A stretch of DNA of 64,000 bases from Hahella sp. KA22 (GTDB lineage: Bacteria; Pseudomonadota; Gammaproteobacteria; Pseudomonadales; Oleiphilaceae): positions 3,799,501 through 3,863,500 of the forward strand of contig NZ_CP035490.1 of the NCBI RefSeq assembly GCF_004135205.1. The letters are read 5' to 3'. The position numbers and the translations under genes were made by a program. Below are positions 30,304-40,164 of the stretch, piece by piece. Position 1 is the first letter of the stretch, and every line of letters starts with the position of its first letter. A model generated the notes under the pieces. It was not told the DNA's origin. It made no database searches and saw nothing but the letters and a program-made list of their open reading frames with translations.

Positions 30304-33300
30304 CTATCCATCGGGACATCTGGGCCAGGGAGAAACTCTGATCGCCCTCAACACAACAGGGTGCCCCTTTGAATTTCTATCCAGCTCAACGCCAATCAAC
30401 AAGCCTGAAACGCTTAACGGATCTTTCCTGAATTCTTTAAGAACCGATCGGGCCTGCCTCTGAAATTGTCTTGATGTGTTCTGGTAAGCGCCGGTTCCCG
30501 TTGAAGCCTCTCTCAACACCAACTCGACAAAGTTGTGAAAGTACTCCTGGCGGTTAGACGGCTTACCAACCGTATCTTTAACAGTGGCTTTAACTTCTGT
30601 GAATGTCAGGCGTCCCGCCGGCGAGCGGGCGACAATATCAATACCGTTGTTGCTGCTGTTCTGTATGGGAAATATTTCTGTGTACCCACTGTCCTCCAGC
30701 AATTTTACGGCGAACTCTTCGCCTTTATCCCCAACAATTTTGTTGAAGTTCACCAGACCGAATGGGTCCAGTTGCGAGAGGGGATCTTTTACATAGCCCT
30801 GTAGTCTCAGGCCGCCGAACAGCCCGGAAGGGTCCTGGGCGACGTACTGTCCACTCTGCGGATCGTAGTAGCGGAAGCGATTGTAATAAAGGCCCGTTTC
30901 CACATCTTCGTACTGTCCCTCCCACCGGAAGGGACAGTCGGACTTACTTCCGTTCAGGTTTTTGAGATCGCCCCATACGCTGACATCCGCCGACCACACA
31001 GATTGACCTGCATCGTCATACATGGCGCAGGGCGTACCCAAGTAATCGGCGACGATGGAAAAATAGTCGTCTCCGACCTGTTTGGCCATTGGCGTAAAGC
31101 CTTCAGGTTCAAATAACCAGGTGATCAGTTTGCTCTCATTCGCCTCTGTTCCCTGCGGAGGAGCCTGAGCCTGAACCGGCTGACGTGTAATGTCGGGACG
31201 CCCAGAGACGCTCTCCCTTAGCGGAGAAGATAAATCACAGGCTGCGCGCTTCATGTGGGCGTCAGGTTTCTGCACCCACTCATGCAGAGGGTTATTGCCG
31301 TCCCAGATCCAATGGGTGGTGCGGCCATTAAACGTCTTGCTGAGGCGTCGGCCAAGGGCGTCGTAGGTAAATGCGACCTCGCGTCCATCTGGGCGCAAGA
31401 CTTTGATCAACCTGCCTGAGACGCTCCACGTATAGCGCCAGACTTTGCCGCCTGGCTCGGTTTTGGCGATCAGATTGCCTTCCAGGTCATACTCGTAGTG
31501 GACGACACCCTGATTAGTTCGCATCCACAGCAGTTGGCCGCCGGCGCCGTACTCCCTGTCTTTGCGATTGTACGTCTGGAACAGATTCCCCACGGCATCC
31601 GGCATACGCAGGTCCATCTCGCCATCGCCATAACGGGCGGAAACCAGATGGCCCAGCTCGTCATGGCTAAATACGGTGACGCCGCGCTGGGAGTCGTGAA
31701 TCTTTTCCAGGCGCGTATTCATACCCCAAAAGTAGGTTTTGGCTGTCTGATTTTTGTCGCCTTGATACAGATTGTGCCGGTGGGGACGTCCGAACTTGTC
31801 TCTTTTCCAACGGCTTGAGACGCCGCCGGGCAGATGGCGCGTCAGCTCGCTCCCTAAACTGTCCCGTTCAATGGAGATAGTAAAGGCGTCCTCGCCCATG
31901 GCGACAAGGGAGACGTTGTTGAACTTGTCGCGCTGGAAGCGTTGCGCTGCGCCCAGTGAGGAGCTGAGTCGAGTGCGCCTGTCCTCGCCATTGAATTCTG
32001 AAAGCACCCAGTGTTCGCCGTTGCTTTCTTTAATGATTCTTCCAATGACGTCACGCTCAAACTCCAGGGATGCATCGGCGTTTACCGCCTTCATGAGCTT
32101 GCCGTCTGCGCGATACTGATAACGTTCTTCTTCACCGTCGCTGTGCAGTACGCGCACAATTCTTCCCAGCGCGTCATAGGCGTAATCAGAGTAGCGGCCG
32201 CTGGAGCGCGTCACCCGTCGAATCTGTCCTGCAGGATTGTATTCACAGCGGCGCAGCAGACCGCCGAAACCCGACTCGGTTAATATCTCCCCTGAAGGGC
32301 CCAGTTCGAAACGGTAGGCGTGGCCATGCTCGTTGATGATTCCGATCAACTGCTCTTCCGTGTCGTATTCAAACTGCAGCGTGGTTCCCGCCTGGGTGCG
32401 AGACGCCATTTTGCCCAATCCCTGGTAAGTGAAATGCACGTCTAAGTGGGCGTCAGTGGCGCGAACTACATTGCCTTCCGGGTCATACTGAAAGGTCTTA
32501 ACATTGCCGTCCGGTTCAACTATCTCAGTAACGCGGCCGAGCAAGTCGTATTGGACGCGCTTCTGATTTCCCTGCGGATTAGTGGAGATAGTTGTGCGTC
32601 CATGATTATCGTAAACCCACTCCTGCTTGACGCCTTTGGCTGACGACACAACGCAGGGATTGCCATAACCATCGTATTGAATGGTGGTTTCGTGGCCTGA
32701 TACGTTGATAACGGAGATCAGTTTTTCATTCTGGTAGGCATAGCGGGTGCGACGATTGAGAGGGTCCGACTTCGCCACAAGCTGATCGTTCTCATCATAT
32801 TCCCAGCGCCACTCGCCGTTGTTCAGGTCTTTGGCTTTGATGAAGTTATCCCGCTCATCATACTCCATCTGCAGCACGGAGCCGTCCGGCTGGGTGATCT
32901 GGGTGAGGTTGCCGCGGGGGTCGTAGTCGTAGCGCGTCGACAGGCCCAGTTCGTTGGTTTCGCAGGTGACTTGGTAATACTCGTTGTATTCGTTGACGAT
33001 CACGCCGCCGGAGGCGGTTTCGATTCTATGGGGCAGGGCGCCGTCATGGTGGTAAACGGTCTGAAAGCCGAGGGAGTTTTGTACGATGGCGAGGCTTTTC
33101 TCATCGTCGTAGACGAGCTGGTGATTGTAAATGCCGCCGTCGCCCCAGGTGTGAATGCAGCGCGCGTTGTGGTCAACACCGTCATATTTGAAGTAGAAGC
33201 TTAGCCCGTTGTAACCGGTTTCCTGACAGAGCAGGTGATTCTGGTACTGATAGCTAAACGCATTGCCCAGGGCGTCGCGGGTCGCTACCAGATCGCCGCC

Positions 33301-34542
33301 GTAGTATTCGTACTCCATGGCGCAGTAAAACTCGCCAGCGTTATCCGGGTGCGGCAGCAGGATACGGCGGATGCGGTTGTCCGCATCGCTTTCAAACTGA
33401 ATGCGCCGTCCGCCGCTGTCGATGATTCGGCTCAGACAGCCGCCTGCGGTGTAGTGAAACTGAATGCGGGCGTTTTCCGTGGCGTCGGTGATGGCGCTCA
33501 GATAATGCACCACCGTCGCTTGCGCATGACGTGAGGGCGCCGCCGGGGTGAATCGGTACCAGTTACCGTCGACATGTTTGAGGCGATAGCCCTGATCGTC
33601 CCTATGCAGCGTCATGCGCTCCTGACGGTTAAAGCTCTCTTCTCCCTGCTTCAGCGCGGGAAACGCCATATGTCGGCCGTCCTGCATCATCACCGCAACC
33701 GCGCCGTCTTCTTCGATCAGCTTCCAGTCGTAGTTGTGATGCCAGCCATGACCGAGGGAGCCCTGATAAGTCGAGGAGCTGAACCAGGTGCGTTCCCAGG
33801 ACAGCGGAATCGGGCCGGGCAACTGGAAGTCGATCCAGTCTGTAAAAACCTTGCCGGAGGCCACATCCACCGGATGCCCGGTGACCGCGCAGACGCCTTT
33901 GTGAACGCGGTTGCGGACGCTGGGCGGCGCGCCCAGTTTATCCATGAGCTTGTCGGCTTTCTTGTGGATGGCGTCGGAGATCTTTTTGACGCGCTTACTG
34001 CTTTTCTGCATCTTGCGCATTTTTTTGAACGCCGCGCCCAAACCGGCCAGTCCGGCGGTGGCGGCCATGCCCATGGCGTCCACTGTGGGCGGTCCGCCGA
34101 TCATGACCGGGGCGCCGATAGGAATCGGCAATACAGTGGTGGTCGGCAGCACCATGCCATAGGATTTTTTGGGTTTCTTGGCGCGAATGGGGGCCAGCAT
34201 GCCCACGCTTTGACAGCTCAACACCGGCAGCGCGGTGAAGCTGAAAGGGGCTCCGTCCGCCACCACGGTGGCGCCGCCCATGAAAATCTCGTCTTCATTC
34301 CCCGGCGGCATGACAAAAGGGCCGCCCATGGGAATGTGCGGGATGGGCTTGCCCGCTGTGCCTGCCGTCGCGCGGGGAACGCCGTTGACTTTCACCGTAC
34401 CGCCAAAGATCGGCAGGTAATCCAGGACATCGAAAATAATGCCGATGTGGGGATGGGGAATAGGAATAGGCGTTCCCGGCGGCAGCGCCAGCAAGTGAAT
34501 ATCGATCCCCAGTATCGGGTCAAAGTGTTTGGCCGCCAGCAT
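30304..34542 (-). CDS. PAAR-like Rhs toxin with PD-(D/E)XK nuclease tip
   Basis: A 1412-residue effector. Residues 1-160 form a PAAR-like tip domain (LPPGTPIPIPHPHIGIIFD, GPFVMPPGNEDEIFMGGATV), followed by a hydrophobic/basic linker. DUF6531 begins near 217 (VCAVTGHPVDVASGKVFTDW). YD repeats make the Rhs shell from about 300 to 1235, closing with AQDPSGLFGG and LSQLDPFGLV, the self-cleavage site. The last 148 residues are the variable tip: NNGIDIVARSP with TFTEVKAT (Asp1302, Glu1316, Lys1318) forms a restriction-endonuclease active site. It is delivered on VgrG by type VI secretion and should cut DNA in rivals. Its start overlaps the adaptor stop (TGATG). Confidence 0.95.
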   Translation of the reverse strand: MLAAKHFDPILGIDIHLLALPPGTPIPIPHPHIGIIFDVLDYLPIFGGTVKVNGVPRATAGTAGKPIPHIPMGGPFVMPPGNEDEIFMGGATVVADGAPFSFTALPVLSCQSVGMLAPIRAKKPKKSYGMVLPTTTVLPIPIGAPVMIGGPPTVDAMGMAATAGLAGLGAAFKKMRKMQKSSKRVKKISDAIHKKADKLMDKLGAPPSVRNRVHKGVCAVTGHPVDVASGKVFTDWIDFQLPGPIPLSWERTWFSSSTYQGSLGHGWHHNYDWKLIEEDGAVAVMMQDGRHMAFPALKQGEESFNRQERMTLHRDDQGYRLKHVDGNWYRFTPAAPSRHAQATVVHYLSAITDATENARIQFHYTAGGCLSRIIDSGGRRIQFESDADNRIRRILLPHPDNAGEFYCAMEYEYYGGDLVATRDALGNAFSYQYQNHLLCQETGYNGLSFYFKYDGVDHNARCIHTWGDGGIYNHQLVYDDEKSLAIVQNSLGFQTVYHHDGALPHRIETASGGVIVNEYNEYYQVTCETNELGLSTRYDYDPRGNLTQITQPDGSVLQMEYDERDNFIKAKDLNNGEWRWEYDENDQLVAKSDPLNRRTRYAYQNEKLISVINVSGHETTIQYDGYGNPCVVSSAKGVKQEWVYDNHGRTTISTNPQGNQKRVQYDLLGRVTEIVEPDGNVKTFQYDPEGNVVRATDAHLDVHFTYQGLGKMASRTQAGTTLQFEYDTEEQLIGIINEHGHAYRFELGPSGEILTESGFGGLLRRCEYNPAGQIRRVTRSSGRYSDYAYDALGRIVRVLHSDGEEERYQYRADGKLMKAVNADASLEFERDVIGRIIKESNGEHWVLSEFNGEDRRTRLSSSLGAAQRFQRDKFNNVSLVAMGEDAFTISIERDSLGSELTRHLPGGVSSRWKRDKFGRPHRHNLYQGDKNQTAKTYFWGMNTRLEKIHDSQRGVTVFSHDELGHLVSARYGDGEMDLRMPDAVGNLFQTYNRKDREYGAGGQLLWMRTNQGVVHYEYDLEGNLIAKTEPGGKVWRYTWSVSGRLIKVLRPDGREVAFTYDALGRRLSKTFNGRTTHWIWDGNNPLHEWVQKPDAHMKRAACDLSSPLRESVSGRPDITRQPVQAQAPPQGTEANESKLITWLFEPEGFTPMAKQVGDDYFSIVADYLGTPCAMYDDAGQSVWSADVSVWGDLKNLNGSKSDCPFRWEGQYEDVETGLYYNRFRYYDPQSGQYVAQDPSGLFGGLRLQGYVKDPLSQLDPFGLVNFNKIVGDKGEEFAVKLLEDSGYTEIFPIQNSSNNGIDIVARSPAGRLTFTEVKATVKDTVGKPSNRQEYFHNFVELVLREASTGTGAYQNTSRQFQRQARSVLKEFRKDPLSVSGLLIGVELDRNSKGHPVVLRAIRVSPWPRCPDG

Positions 34543-35864
34543 CAGACTGTCTCCGCCTTTGCGGCGGAAGCTTCCCGCCAGCCTTCGCCCAGTAAGGCCG
34601 TCATCGCTTCATGGGCGTAATCTTTATCCTCCCGGGTCGGCGCTACGCGCAGCAGCGTTTCTCCCAGGTAAGGCAGAGTGGTGTATTGGCGCTGCTCAGG
34701 TTCGATCAGCCCCGCCGCCTTGAGTCCGCGCAAGGCGCTTTCCCAGGCGTAGCCCTTGAGCTTCAGACGCTCCAGGCAATAACATTGCAAGCGCCAGCTC
34801 TCCATGCACATCATGGCGTCCTCCTGGGCCTCGGCGATATCCGCGCTGCGGCGATAACTCTTGGCGGCCTCTTCATAGCGCTTCTCGCTCAAATAAGCGC
34901 TGGCTTCGCTGATGTGGGCCTGAAACAGTAATTTGTCGCAGCCGGGGCGCTCCGCTTCGATGCCCTGCAACGCGTACTGCTGAGCCTGTTGATAATCCTG
35001 TAATGCTTTTTCGGCTTGTTTGGCGTTCAGATAGCCAGAGGCGCGCAGCAGCAAGACGGAGCACTGCATATCGAACCACGCCTGCTCGCCGGCGATCGCA
35101 AGCGCGCGCTCGGAACGGTTTTGCAAAGCAGGGATATCGTTGTTCTGTACGGCGTAATTCATGTCCACGAAACACTGGCGAAACTCGGCGCCGGGGGAGC
35201 CATCATCCGCTTCCTCCATGATATTGTTCATGGCTTTCCGCAGATTCAGGGGCGGCGTCTGGCTGAAAATTTGGGAGGGGTAATCCTGAGCCAGTTTGGT
35301 GAAGGCGGGACGCTGGGCGTTATCGATGATGATCCACTTCAGATTGCCGCCCCACAGCTTATAGTCGCGATGAATCTCGCAGGCCAGTTGCAGCCAGCGT
35401 CGCCATGCCTTGAGGTCTTTGACCTCGTGGGGCCAGATGGCGATCACCAGGGTGGAGAAGTAATCGGCGAACGCTTCCAGAATCTGGTGACAGCTTTTGT
35501 ACAGTGCGTCATGACCGCTGAGCGCTTTTTTCGGGTCAGGGGCGCGCCAGGTAAAAGCGTCCTCCGGGTTCTCCTCGTCCTCGTCCTCCGCACTGGCGGC
35601 GACGCCCGCTGCGATTTCCCGATTCAGCTCATCCGACAGGTCAAAGCCGAAACGATCCAGGGAGGAAAACGCCGAGTGCAGGGCGACGAAGAATTCGCCT
35701 GAGGTTGCGTCGAATTGCTCTCGCATTTTCAGAAACCCCGCCACCAGCTGGTTGGCGTCCGGGGCGATATTCCAGCGCAGAATGGGGCGCTCGCTCTCCA
35801 CGAACGTCTCCCATTGCGCGTCGAGCTTTTCCAGCTCTTTCTCGATTGGATTTTTCTCTGTCAT
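34542..35864 (-). CDS. Type VI effector adaptor with TPR-like repeats
   Basis: The 440-residue soluble protein lies between vgrG and rhs, 5 bp after vgrG and overlapping rhs by one base. It has an N-terminal helical part (EKELEKLDAQWETFVESERP), an acidic linker (SAEDEDEENPEDA), and TPR-like repeats in the second half (YLNAKQAEKALQDYQQAQQY, AYLSEKRYEEAAKSYRRSAD). Proteins in this position commonly act as chaperones that load effectors on VgrG. I do not recognise the DUF1795, DUF2169 or DUF4123 adaptor families, so this may be a distinct adaptor type. Confidence 0.75.
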   Translation of the reverse strand: MTEKNPIEKELEKLDAQWETFVESERPILRWNIAPDANQLVAGFLKMREQFDATSGEFFVALHSAFSSLDRFGFDLSDELNREIAAGVAASAEDEDEENPEDAFTWRAPDPKKALSGHDALYKSCHQILEAFADYFSTLVIAIWPHEVKDLKAWRRWLQLACEIHRDYKLWGGNLKWIIIDNAQRPAFTKLAQDYPSQIFSQTPPLNLRKAMNNIMEEADDGSPGAEFRQCFVDMNYAVQNNDIPALQNRSERALAIAGEQAWFDMQCSVLLLRASGYLNAKQAEKALQDYQQAQQYALQGIEAERPGCDKLLFQAHISEASAYLSEKRYEEAAKSYRRSADIAEAQEDAMMCMESWRLQCYCLERLKLKGYAWESALRGLKAAGLIEPEQRQYTTLPYLGETLLRVAPTREDKDYAHEAMTALLGEGWREASAAKAETV

Positions 35865-35869
35865 GAGGC

Positions 35870-38023
35870 TCAGTTCAATTTGATCATCGGACCGGACACG
35901 GACACCCCGGCGCCATCGACCTTGATGGAGCTGCCGCCAATGGTGATGGTAACGCCGCCGTCGTTGATCTGGATGCTGGTTCCGCCCACCCGCAGGGAGA
36001 TATTGCCTCCCGCCGCCAGATCGATTTCCGTAGCGGTGGTGGTGGACTTGCCGGTAACGGTGACCGTCTGCGCGTCCGCCTGTGTGGTTTGCAGGCCGCT
36101 GATGGTGAATTTCTGGCTGGAGGCGTTGACCTCATGCGCCGCTCCCAGATTGATCTTCTGATTAGTGGCGCTGATGGTGTGGTCTGCTGACAGATTCAAT
36201 GTCTGGTTGGTGGCGGTCTGGGTGATATTGCCGGAGACGCTCTCGGTTTGATCCGCGCCGACATTTAAGGTCTGTGCGCCAGTCACGGAATGCGTTTGCG
36301 CGCCGGTGATCGACACGTTCTGTTTGCCGGTCACGGCGACGGAATGATCGCCGCCGACGCTGAGAGAACTGTTTCCCGCCACCGAATCCGAAGCGTTGCC
36401 GCCGATGCTGCTGGTGGAATGTCCCTTGGCGTTGGCGCCGATGTTATTCTTCACCTCCATGTTGAAGTCTTTCTCAGCATGGATGTTCAACGACTCTTCG
36501 CCCTTCTTGTCGTCGAAAGAAATTTCGTTGTAATTGGAGGTTTGGCCCCCTTTGGTGGATTGCGATTTCACACCGAAACGGGACTTGTTGTCCGGCAGGG
36601 AATAGGGAGGCATGTTGCCCTTGTTGTAGACGCCGCCAATCACCAGCGGGCGGTCTGGATCGCCTTCCAGAAAGGTGGTCACCACTTCCTGGCCAACGCG
36701 GGGTATGCCCATACTGCCCCATTTCTTGCCTGCCCAGGGCGTGGCTACCCGCACCCAGCAGGAGCTGTTTTCATTGCGTTCGCCGTAGCGGTCCCAATGG
36801 AACTGAACTTTGATGCGGCCGTATTCGTCAGTGTAAATTTCATCGCCGCTTTTGCCGCAGACAATGGCGGTCTGGACGCCGTCAATGCGAGGTTTGGGCG
36901 TGCTCAGGGCAGGGCGGAAACTGACGTTGTCCGGTAGACATTCAAAGCGGTTGAAGTACACGCTTTTCTCTTTACCTGCGCTCTCCGGGCTGTCCGCACT
37001 GGTGTAACCGCCTTCATAGGCGTAATGACGCACCGCCGTGACGACGAAATTCTTGCGGTTGTCAGTGGCGCATTCTTCTGACTCCAGCATGAACTTTCGG
37101 CCCACCAGCAGGTGCGGCAGATTGCTTTTGCCACTGACCCGGGTGAAGCGGCTTTCCTCTTCCTCCATGCGCAGTTTGGTCAAACGGCGGCCGCGATCCT
37201 GGTCGCCAAAGGCGCCAGGGTAGTCGTAGCGCTCGTAAGCGGAGGCGCCTCGCAGCTCGTTCAGCGCGGAGCATTCCGCCAGCAAAGATTGGTCGGACTT
37301 TTCGAAGTTAAAGTCGCTCAGGGCCCATTTGCCGGAGAAATATTGGTAGCTGCGACGCCATTCCTGGATATAGTCGCCATTGCGCGGCCGGGAACTATGC
37401 TCAATCTTGCGGGGCTCCATAAAGGCGTTGGTGGACTTGTCGTCCGCCAGAATCAACATGTGCCGCTTCTGCGCCTGCTCGAAATAGAAATAGATGCCTT
37501 CCTGCTCCATCAGACGCAGGGCGAAATTCAGGTCGGACTCCCGGTACTGGACGCAATACTCCAGTTCCGGATATTCGTTGTACAGACCGGTGAAGCGGAA
37601 GTCGGAAAAGCCCGCTTCCGTGAACACCGCCTCCAGTATTTTGGGGGCGGTCATGTTTTGAAACACCCGGCAGTCGGTATTCTTGCCCAGAAACCACAGC
37701 CAGGGGACGAGAACGGCTTTGTAACCGTACAGCCCCCGTTTCTCCAGGCCGGTGGACTCGAAATAGCTCACATGCCCGCTGAATACGCGAGGCGCGCCGC
37801 CGTCGGCGCCAATGGCGACCTGCACTGATTCGCCGATGATGTCTTCGGCGCGAATATCCCGCTTGTGGGACAGCAAGTCCACGTCATACTGGAACAGCTG
37901 TGAATACCCTTCCTGACCCCGAAAATGGCGCAGCAGAAACACGTCTTTACCCAGAGGCGTGTCGATGCGGATGGGGCGGGTGTCCTGGGTATAGCGTCCC
38001 TCTTCGATAAATAAGGCGTCCAT
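35870..38023 (-). CDS. vgrG: Type VI secretion tip protein VgrG
   Basis: The 717-residue protein has the gp27-like module (LFQYDVDLLSHKRDIRAEDIIG, FQNMTAPKILEAVFTEAG, YCVQYRESDLNFALRLMEQEGIYFYFE, in parts). The gp5 OB-fold part follows (DEYGRIKVQFHWDRYGERNE, WVRVATPWAGKKWGSMGIPR, GQEVVTTFLEGDPDRPLVIG). A long C-terminal beta-helix of T-x-N-x repeats follows (TGAQTHSVTGAQTLNVGADQ) and ends without an extra effector domain. It forms the spike on which the PAAR-Rhs effector rides. First gene of this leftward cluster; ATG at 38023 with GGAG upstream. No structural type VI genes lie in the window. Confidence 0.97.
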   Translation of the reverse strand: MDALFIEEGRYTQDTRPIRIDTPLGKDVFLLRHFRGQEGYSQLFQYDVDLLSHKRDIRAEDIIGESVQVAIGADGGAPRVFSGHVSYFESTGLEKRGLYGYKAVLVPWLWFLGKNTDCRVFQNMTAPKILEAVFTEAGFSDFRFTGLYNEYPELEYCVQYRESDLNFALRLMEQEGIYFYFEQAQKRHMLILADDKSTNAFMEPRKIEHSSRPRNGDYIQEWRRSYQYFSGKWALSDFNFEKSDQSLLAECSALNELRGASAYERYDYPGAFGDQDRGRRLTKLRMEEEESRFTRVSGKSNLPHLLVGRKFMLESEECATDNRKNFVVTAVRHYAYEGGYTSADSPESAGKEKSVYFNRFECLPDNVSFRPALSTPKPRIDGVQTAIVCGKSGDEIYTDEYGRIKVQFHWDRYGERNENSSCWVRVATPWAGKKWGSMGIPRVGQEVVTTFLEGDPDRPLVIGGVYNKGNMPPYSLPDNKSRFGVKSQSTKGGQTSNYNEISFDDKKGEESLNIHAEKDFNMEVKNNIGANAKGHSTSSIGGNASDSVAGNSSLSVGGDHSVAVTGKQNVSITGAQTHSVTGAQTLNVGADQTESVSGNITQTATNQTLNLSADHTISATNQKINLGAAHEVNASSQKFTISGLQTTQADAQTVTVTGKSTTTATEIDLAAGGNISLRVGGTSIQINDGGVTITIGGSSIKVDGAGVSVSGPMIKLN

Positions 38024-38503
38024 AAGGAACTCCGTGATAGCGGGAATGGCGTGGAGCTCCTCGCCATCCCTGCCGGAAATAATGTGATAACCAAGGTCGC
38101 GCGCTGGCGGCCCGGACGGCTTATAAGGAAGCCTTGGCCATGGCGTGGGCGGGAATAGCGAAACAACTCTCCCGGCCAGACTGCAGCGGAAACGCAGTGG
38201 TTTGCTGCATTTATTAGATCATAAAGCCTCATAACGACGCCATGGGGTGAAACGCTACAAGTTGTTGTTATTTAACAATAAAGTAAGTGGCGAAATGGGA
38301 AAATCCCTGACGTGGCGGCGCTTGCGGGGCGGCGTTAAAATACAAAGGCAAGCATTGCGAAGAAGAGATTGCATACTTGTAACTCTTCAATGCGAGCGCC
38401 AAGGGCTGAACTTGCGTTTTGCACCCTAAAATACAATACTGCGCCCGTAGCCCTTGAGATAAGCGGCTTACGCCAGATTTCACTGATGACGAAGGTTAAT
38501 ACC
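38024..38503. other. Regulatory gap between vgrG and the Rrf2 gene
   Basis: No coding sequence is recognised. TAAAATACAA occurs twice (about 38336 and 38427). AAGGGCT (38401-38407) can pair with AGCCCTT (38449-38455) in the leader of the Rrf2-type gene, and GAAGAG/CTCTTC flank an AT-rich loop near 38360-38387. These could be promoter or operator elements but no single one is secure. Confidence 0.35.
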
Positions 38504-38974
38504 GTGCCTACATCCACCCGTTTCGCCGTAGCGATTCATATTCTCGCCGACCTGGCTCTACACAAAGGCAAGGCGGTGCGTTCGGAGGATATCGCCTGCA
38601 GCGTGAACACCAATGCGGCGGTGGTGAGACGGCTTTTGGGCGTACTGGCGGAGGCGGGCATGACCCGTTCGCAATTGGGCGTGGGCGGCGGCGCTTTGCT
38701 CGCCAGGCCCGCACATGAGATTACACTGCTGGATGTCTATCAGGCGGTGGAAGAGCCCAATTATTTCGTCCTGCATCGCTCCAAACCCAATCCCCAATGC
38801 TATATCGGCTGCAATATCACCTCGGTGCTGGAAGATGAGTTTCAACGCATTTCCGCCACCATGGACGCCTCTCTGGCGCAGACCACTATTGCGGATGTGG
38901 CGCGTCAGGTCGCCGATAACGCGGGCGTGCATTACTATTGCGCCAAACAGGAGATATCTGAAGACCTCGATTAA
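38504..38974 (+). CDS. Rrf2-family transcriptional regulator
   Basis: From the GTG at 38504 (GAAGG eight bases upstream) the product is 156 residues. It opens with the Rrf2 winged helix (TRFAVAIHILADLALHKGKA, SEDIACSVNTNAAVVRRLLG, AGMTRSQLGVGGGALLARPA). Cysteines in PQCYIGCNITSVLEDEF and YYCAKQE could sense electrophiles, nitric oxide or bind a cluster, though the usual three-Cys NsrR/IscR pattern is not seen. An ATG at 38486 has no ribosome site. It lies 120 bp before the Old Yellow Enzyme gene and probably regulates it. Confidence 0.88.
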   Translation: MPTSTRFAVAIHILADLALHKGKAVRSEDIACSVNTNAAVVRRLLGVLAEAGMTRSQLGVGGGALLARPAHEITLLDVYQAVEEPNYFVLHRSKPNPQCYIGCNITSVLEDEFQRISATMDASLAQTTIADVARQVADNAGVHYYCAKQEISEDLD

Positions 38975-39093
38975 GTGAGAAAAAATTTCTTGCCATGTGT
39001 AACCGTGTTGGTTACATTGTTTCCCATTGTCGGGCGGCGACCTGTTTCGGTTGGCGGCCTCTTACTATTTTCATCGCTATCCAGGGAGACTGA

Positions 39094-40164
39094 ATGATGG
39101 CTTCATTGTTTGATCCGATCCGCATCGGCGATTTTGAGCTTTCCAACCGTATCGTCATGGCCCCGCTCACTCGCAGTCGCGCAGGTGGAGAAGGGCGCGT
39201 TCCTAATGAACTCATGGCGCAGTATTACGCACAGCGCGCTTCTGCGGGTCTGATCGTCAGCGAGGCGACCGCAGTGATCCCGCAAGGCGTCGGCTATGCC
39301 AACACGCCGGGCATCTGGTCTGCGGAACAGGTGCAGGGCTGGAGGAAAGTCACTGACGCGGTGCACGCCGCCGGCGGTAAAATCATCCTGCAGCTATGGC
39401 ATGTGGGTAGAATCTCCGATCCGATTTTCCTGGACGGCGAATTGCCCGTCGCTCCCAGCGCGATTGCGGCGGAAGGACATGTCAGTCTGCTGCGCCCCAT
39501 GCGTCCTTTTGTGACCCCCAGAGCGCTGGAGCGCGATGAAATTCCCGCTATCGTGGAAGGCTTTCGCAAAGGCGCGGAAAACGCCAGGGAGGCAGGATTT
39601 GACGGCGTGGAAATCCATGCGGCCAATGGCTACTTACTGGACCAGTTTCTACAGGATGGCGTGAACAAGCGCACCGATGATTATGGCGGCTCCGTGGAAA
39701 ACCGCGCGCGCCTGCTGTTGGAAGTCGCCGACGCCTGTATCTCTGTCTGGGGCGCCGGGCGCGTCGGGGTGCATCTGGCGCCGCGCAGCCCTTCGCATTC
39801 CATGTCCGATTCCAATCCGGTCGCCACGTTCGGCTATGTTGCGCAACAACTGGGCGAGCGCGGAATCGCATTCATTTTCTCTCGCGATCCTATCGTTGAC
39901 GATGAACTGGGCGGGACTCTGCGCAAGAACTTCGGCGGCGCGATTATCGCCAATGAAGAAATGACCAAGGAGCGGGCGGAGCAGTTGCTGGCGGATAACA
40001 AGGCGGAGGCGGTGGCCTTTGGGCGCCTGTTTATCGCTAACCCGGATTTGCCGGCGCGCTTTAAAGTCGACGCTGATTTTAACGACCCGCATCCAGAGAC
40101 CTTTATGCAGCTCGGCGCGGAAGGCTACGTGGATTACCCCAGCCTGAGCGAGGCGATGGCTTAA
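39094..40164 (+). CDS. Old Yellow Enzyme-family alkene reductase (NemA-like)
   Basis: The 356-residue protein is a full OYE barrel binding FMN: LFDPIRIGDFELSNRIVMAP, LTRSRAGGEGRVPNELMAQY, LQLWHVGRISDP, FDGVEIHAANGYLLDQFLQD (His-Asn pair for the substrate carbonyl), RTDDYGGSVENRARLLLEV and AFGRLFIANPDL. It reduces activated C=C bonds and nitro compounds with NADPH. In many bacteria its gene is induced by electrophiles through a thiol-sensing repressor, which fits the Rrf2-type gene upstream. It overlaps the convergent GNAT stop by four bases. Confidence 0.95.
   Translation: MMASLFDPIRIGDFELSNRIVMAPLTRSRAGGEGRVPNELMAQYYAQRASAGLIVSEATAVIPQGVGYANTPGIWSAEQVQGWRKVTDAVHAAGGKIILQLWHVGRISDPIFLDGELPVAPSAIAAEGHVSLLRPMRPFVTPRALERDEIPAIVEGFRKGAENAREAGFDGVEIHAANGYLLDQFLQDGVNKRTDDYGGSVENRARLLLEVADACISVWGAGRVGVHLAPRSPSHSMSDSNPVATFGYVAQQLGERGIAFIFSRDPIVDDELGGTLRKNFGGAIIANEEMTKERAEQLLADNKAEAVAFGRLFIANPDLPARFKVDADFNDPHPETFMQLGAEGYVDYPSLSEAMA

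Noticed and set aside
33574..34620. 348-codon plus-strand open frame opposite the rhs 5' end
   Set aside because: Shadow frame; the PAAR-Rhs reading on the minus strand is unambiguous.
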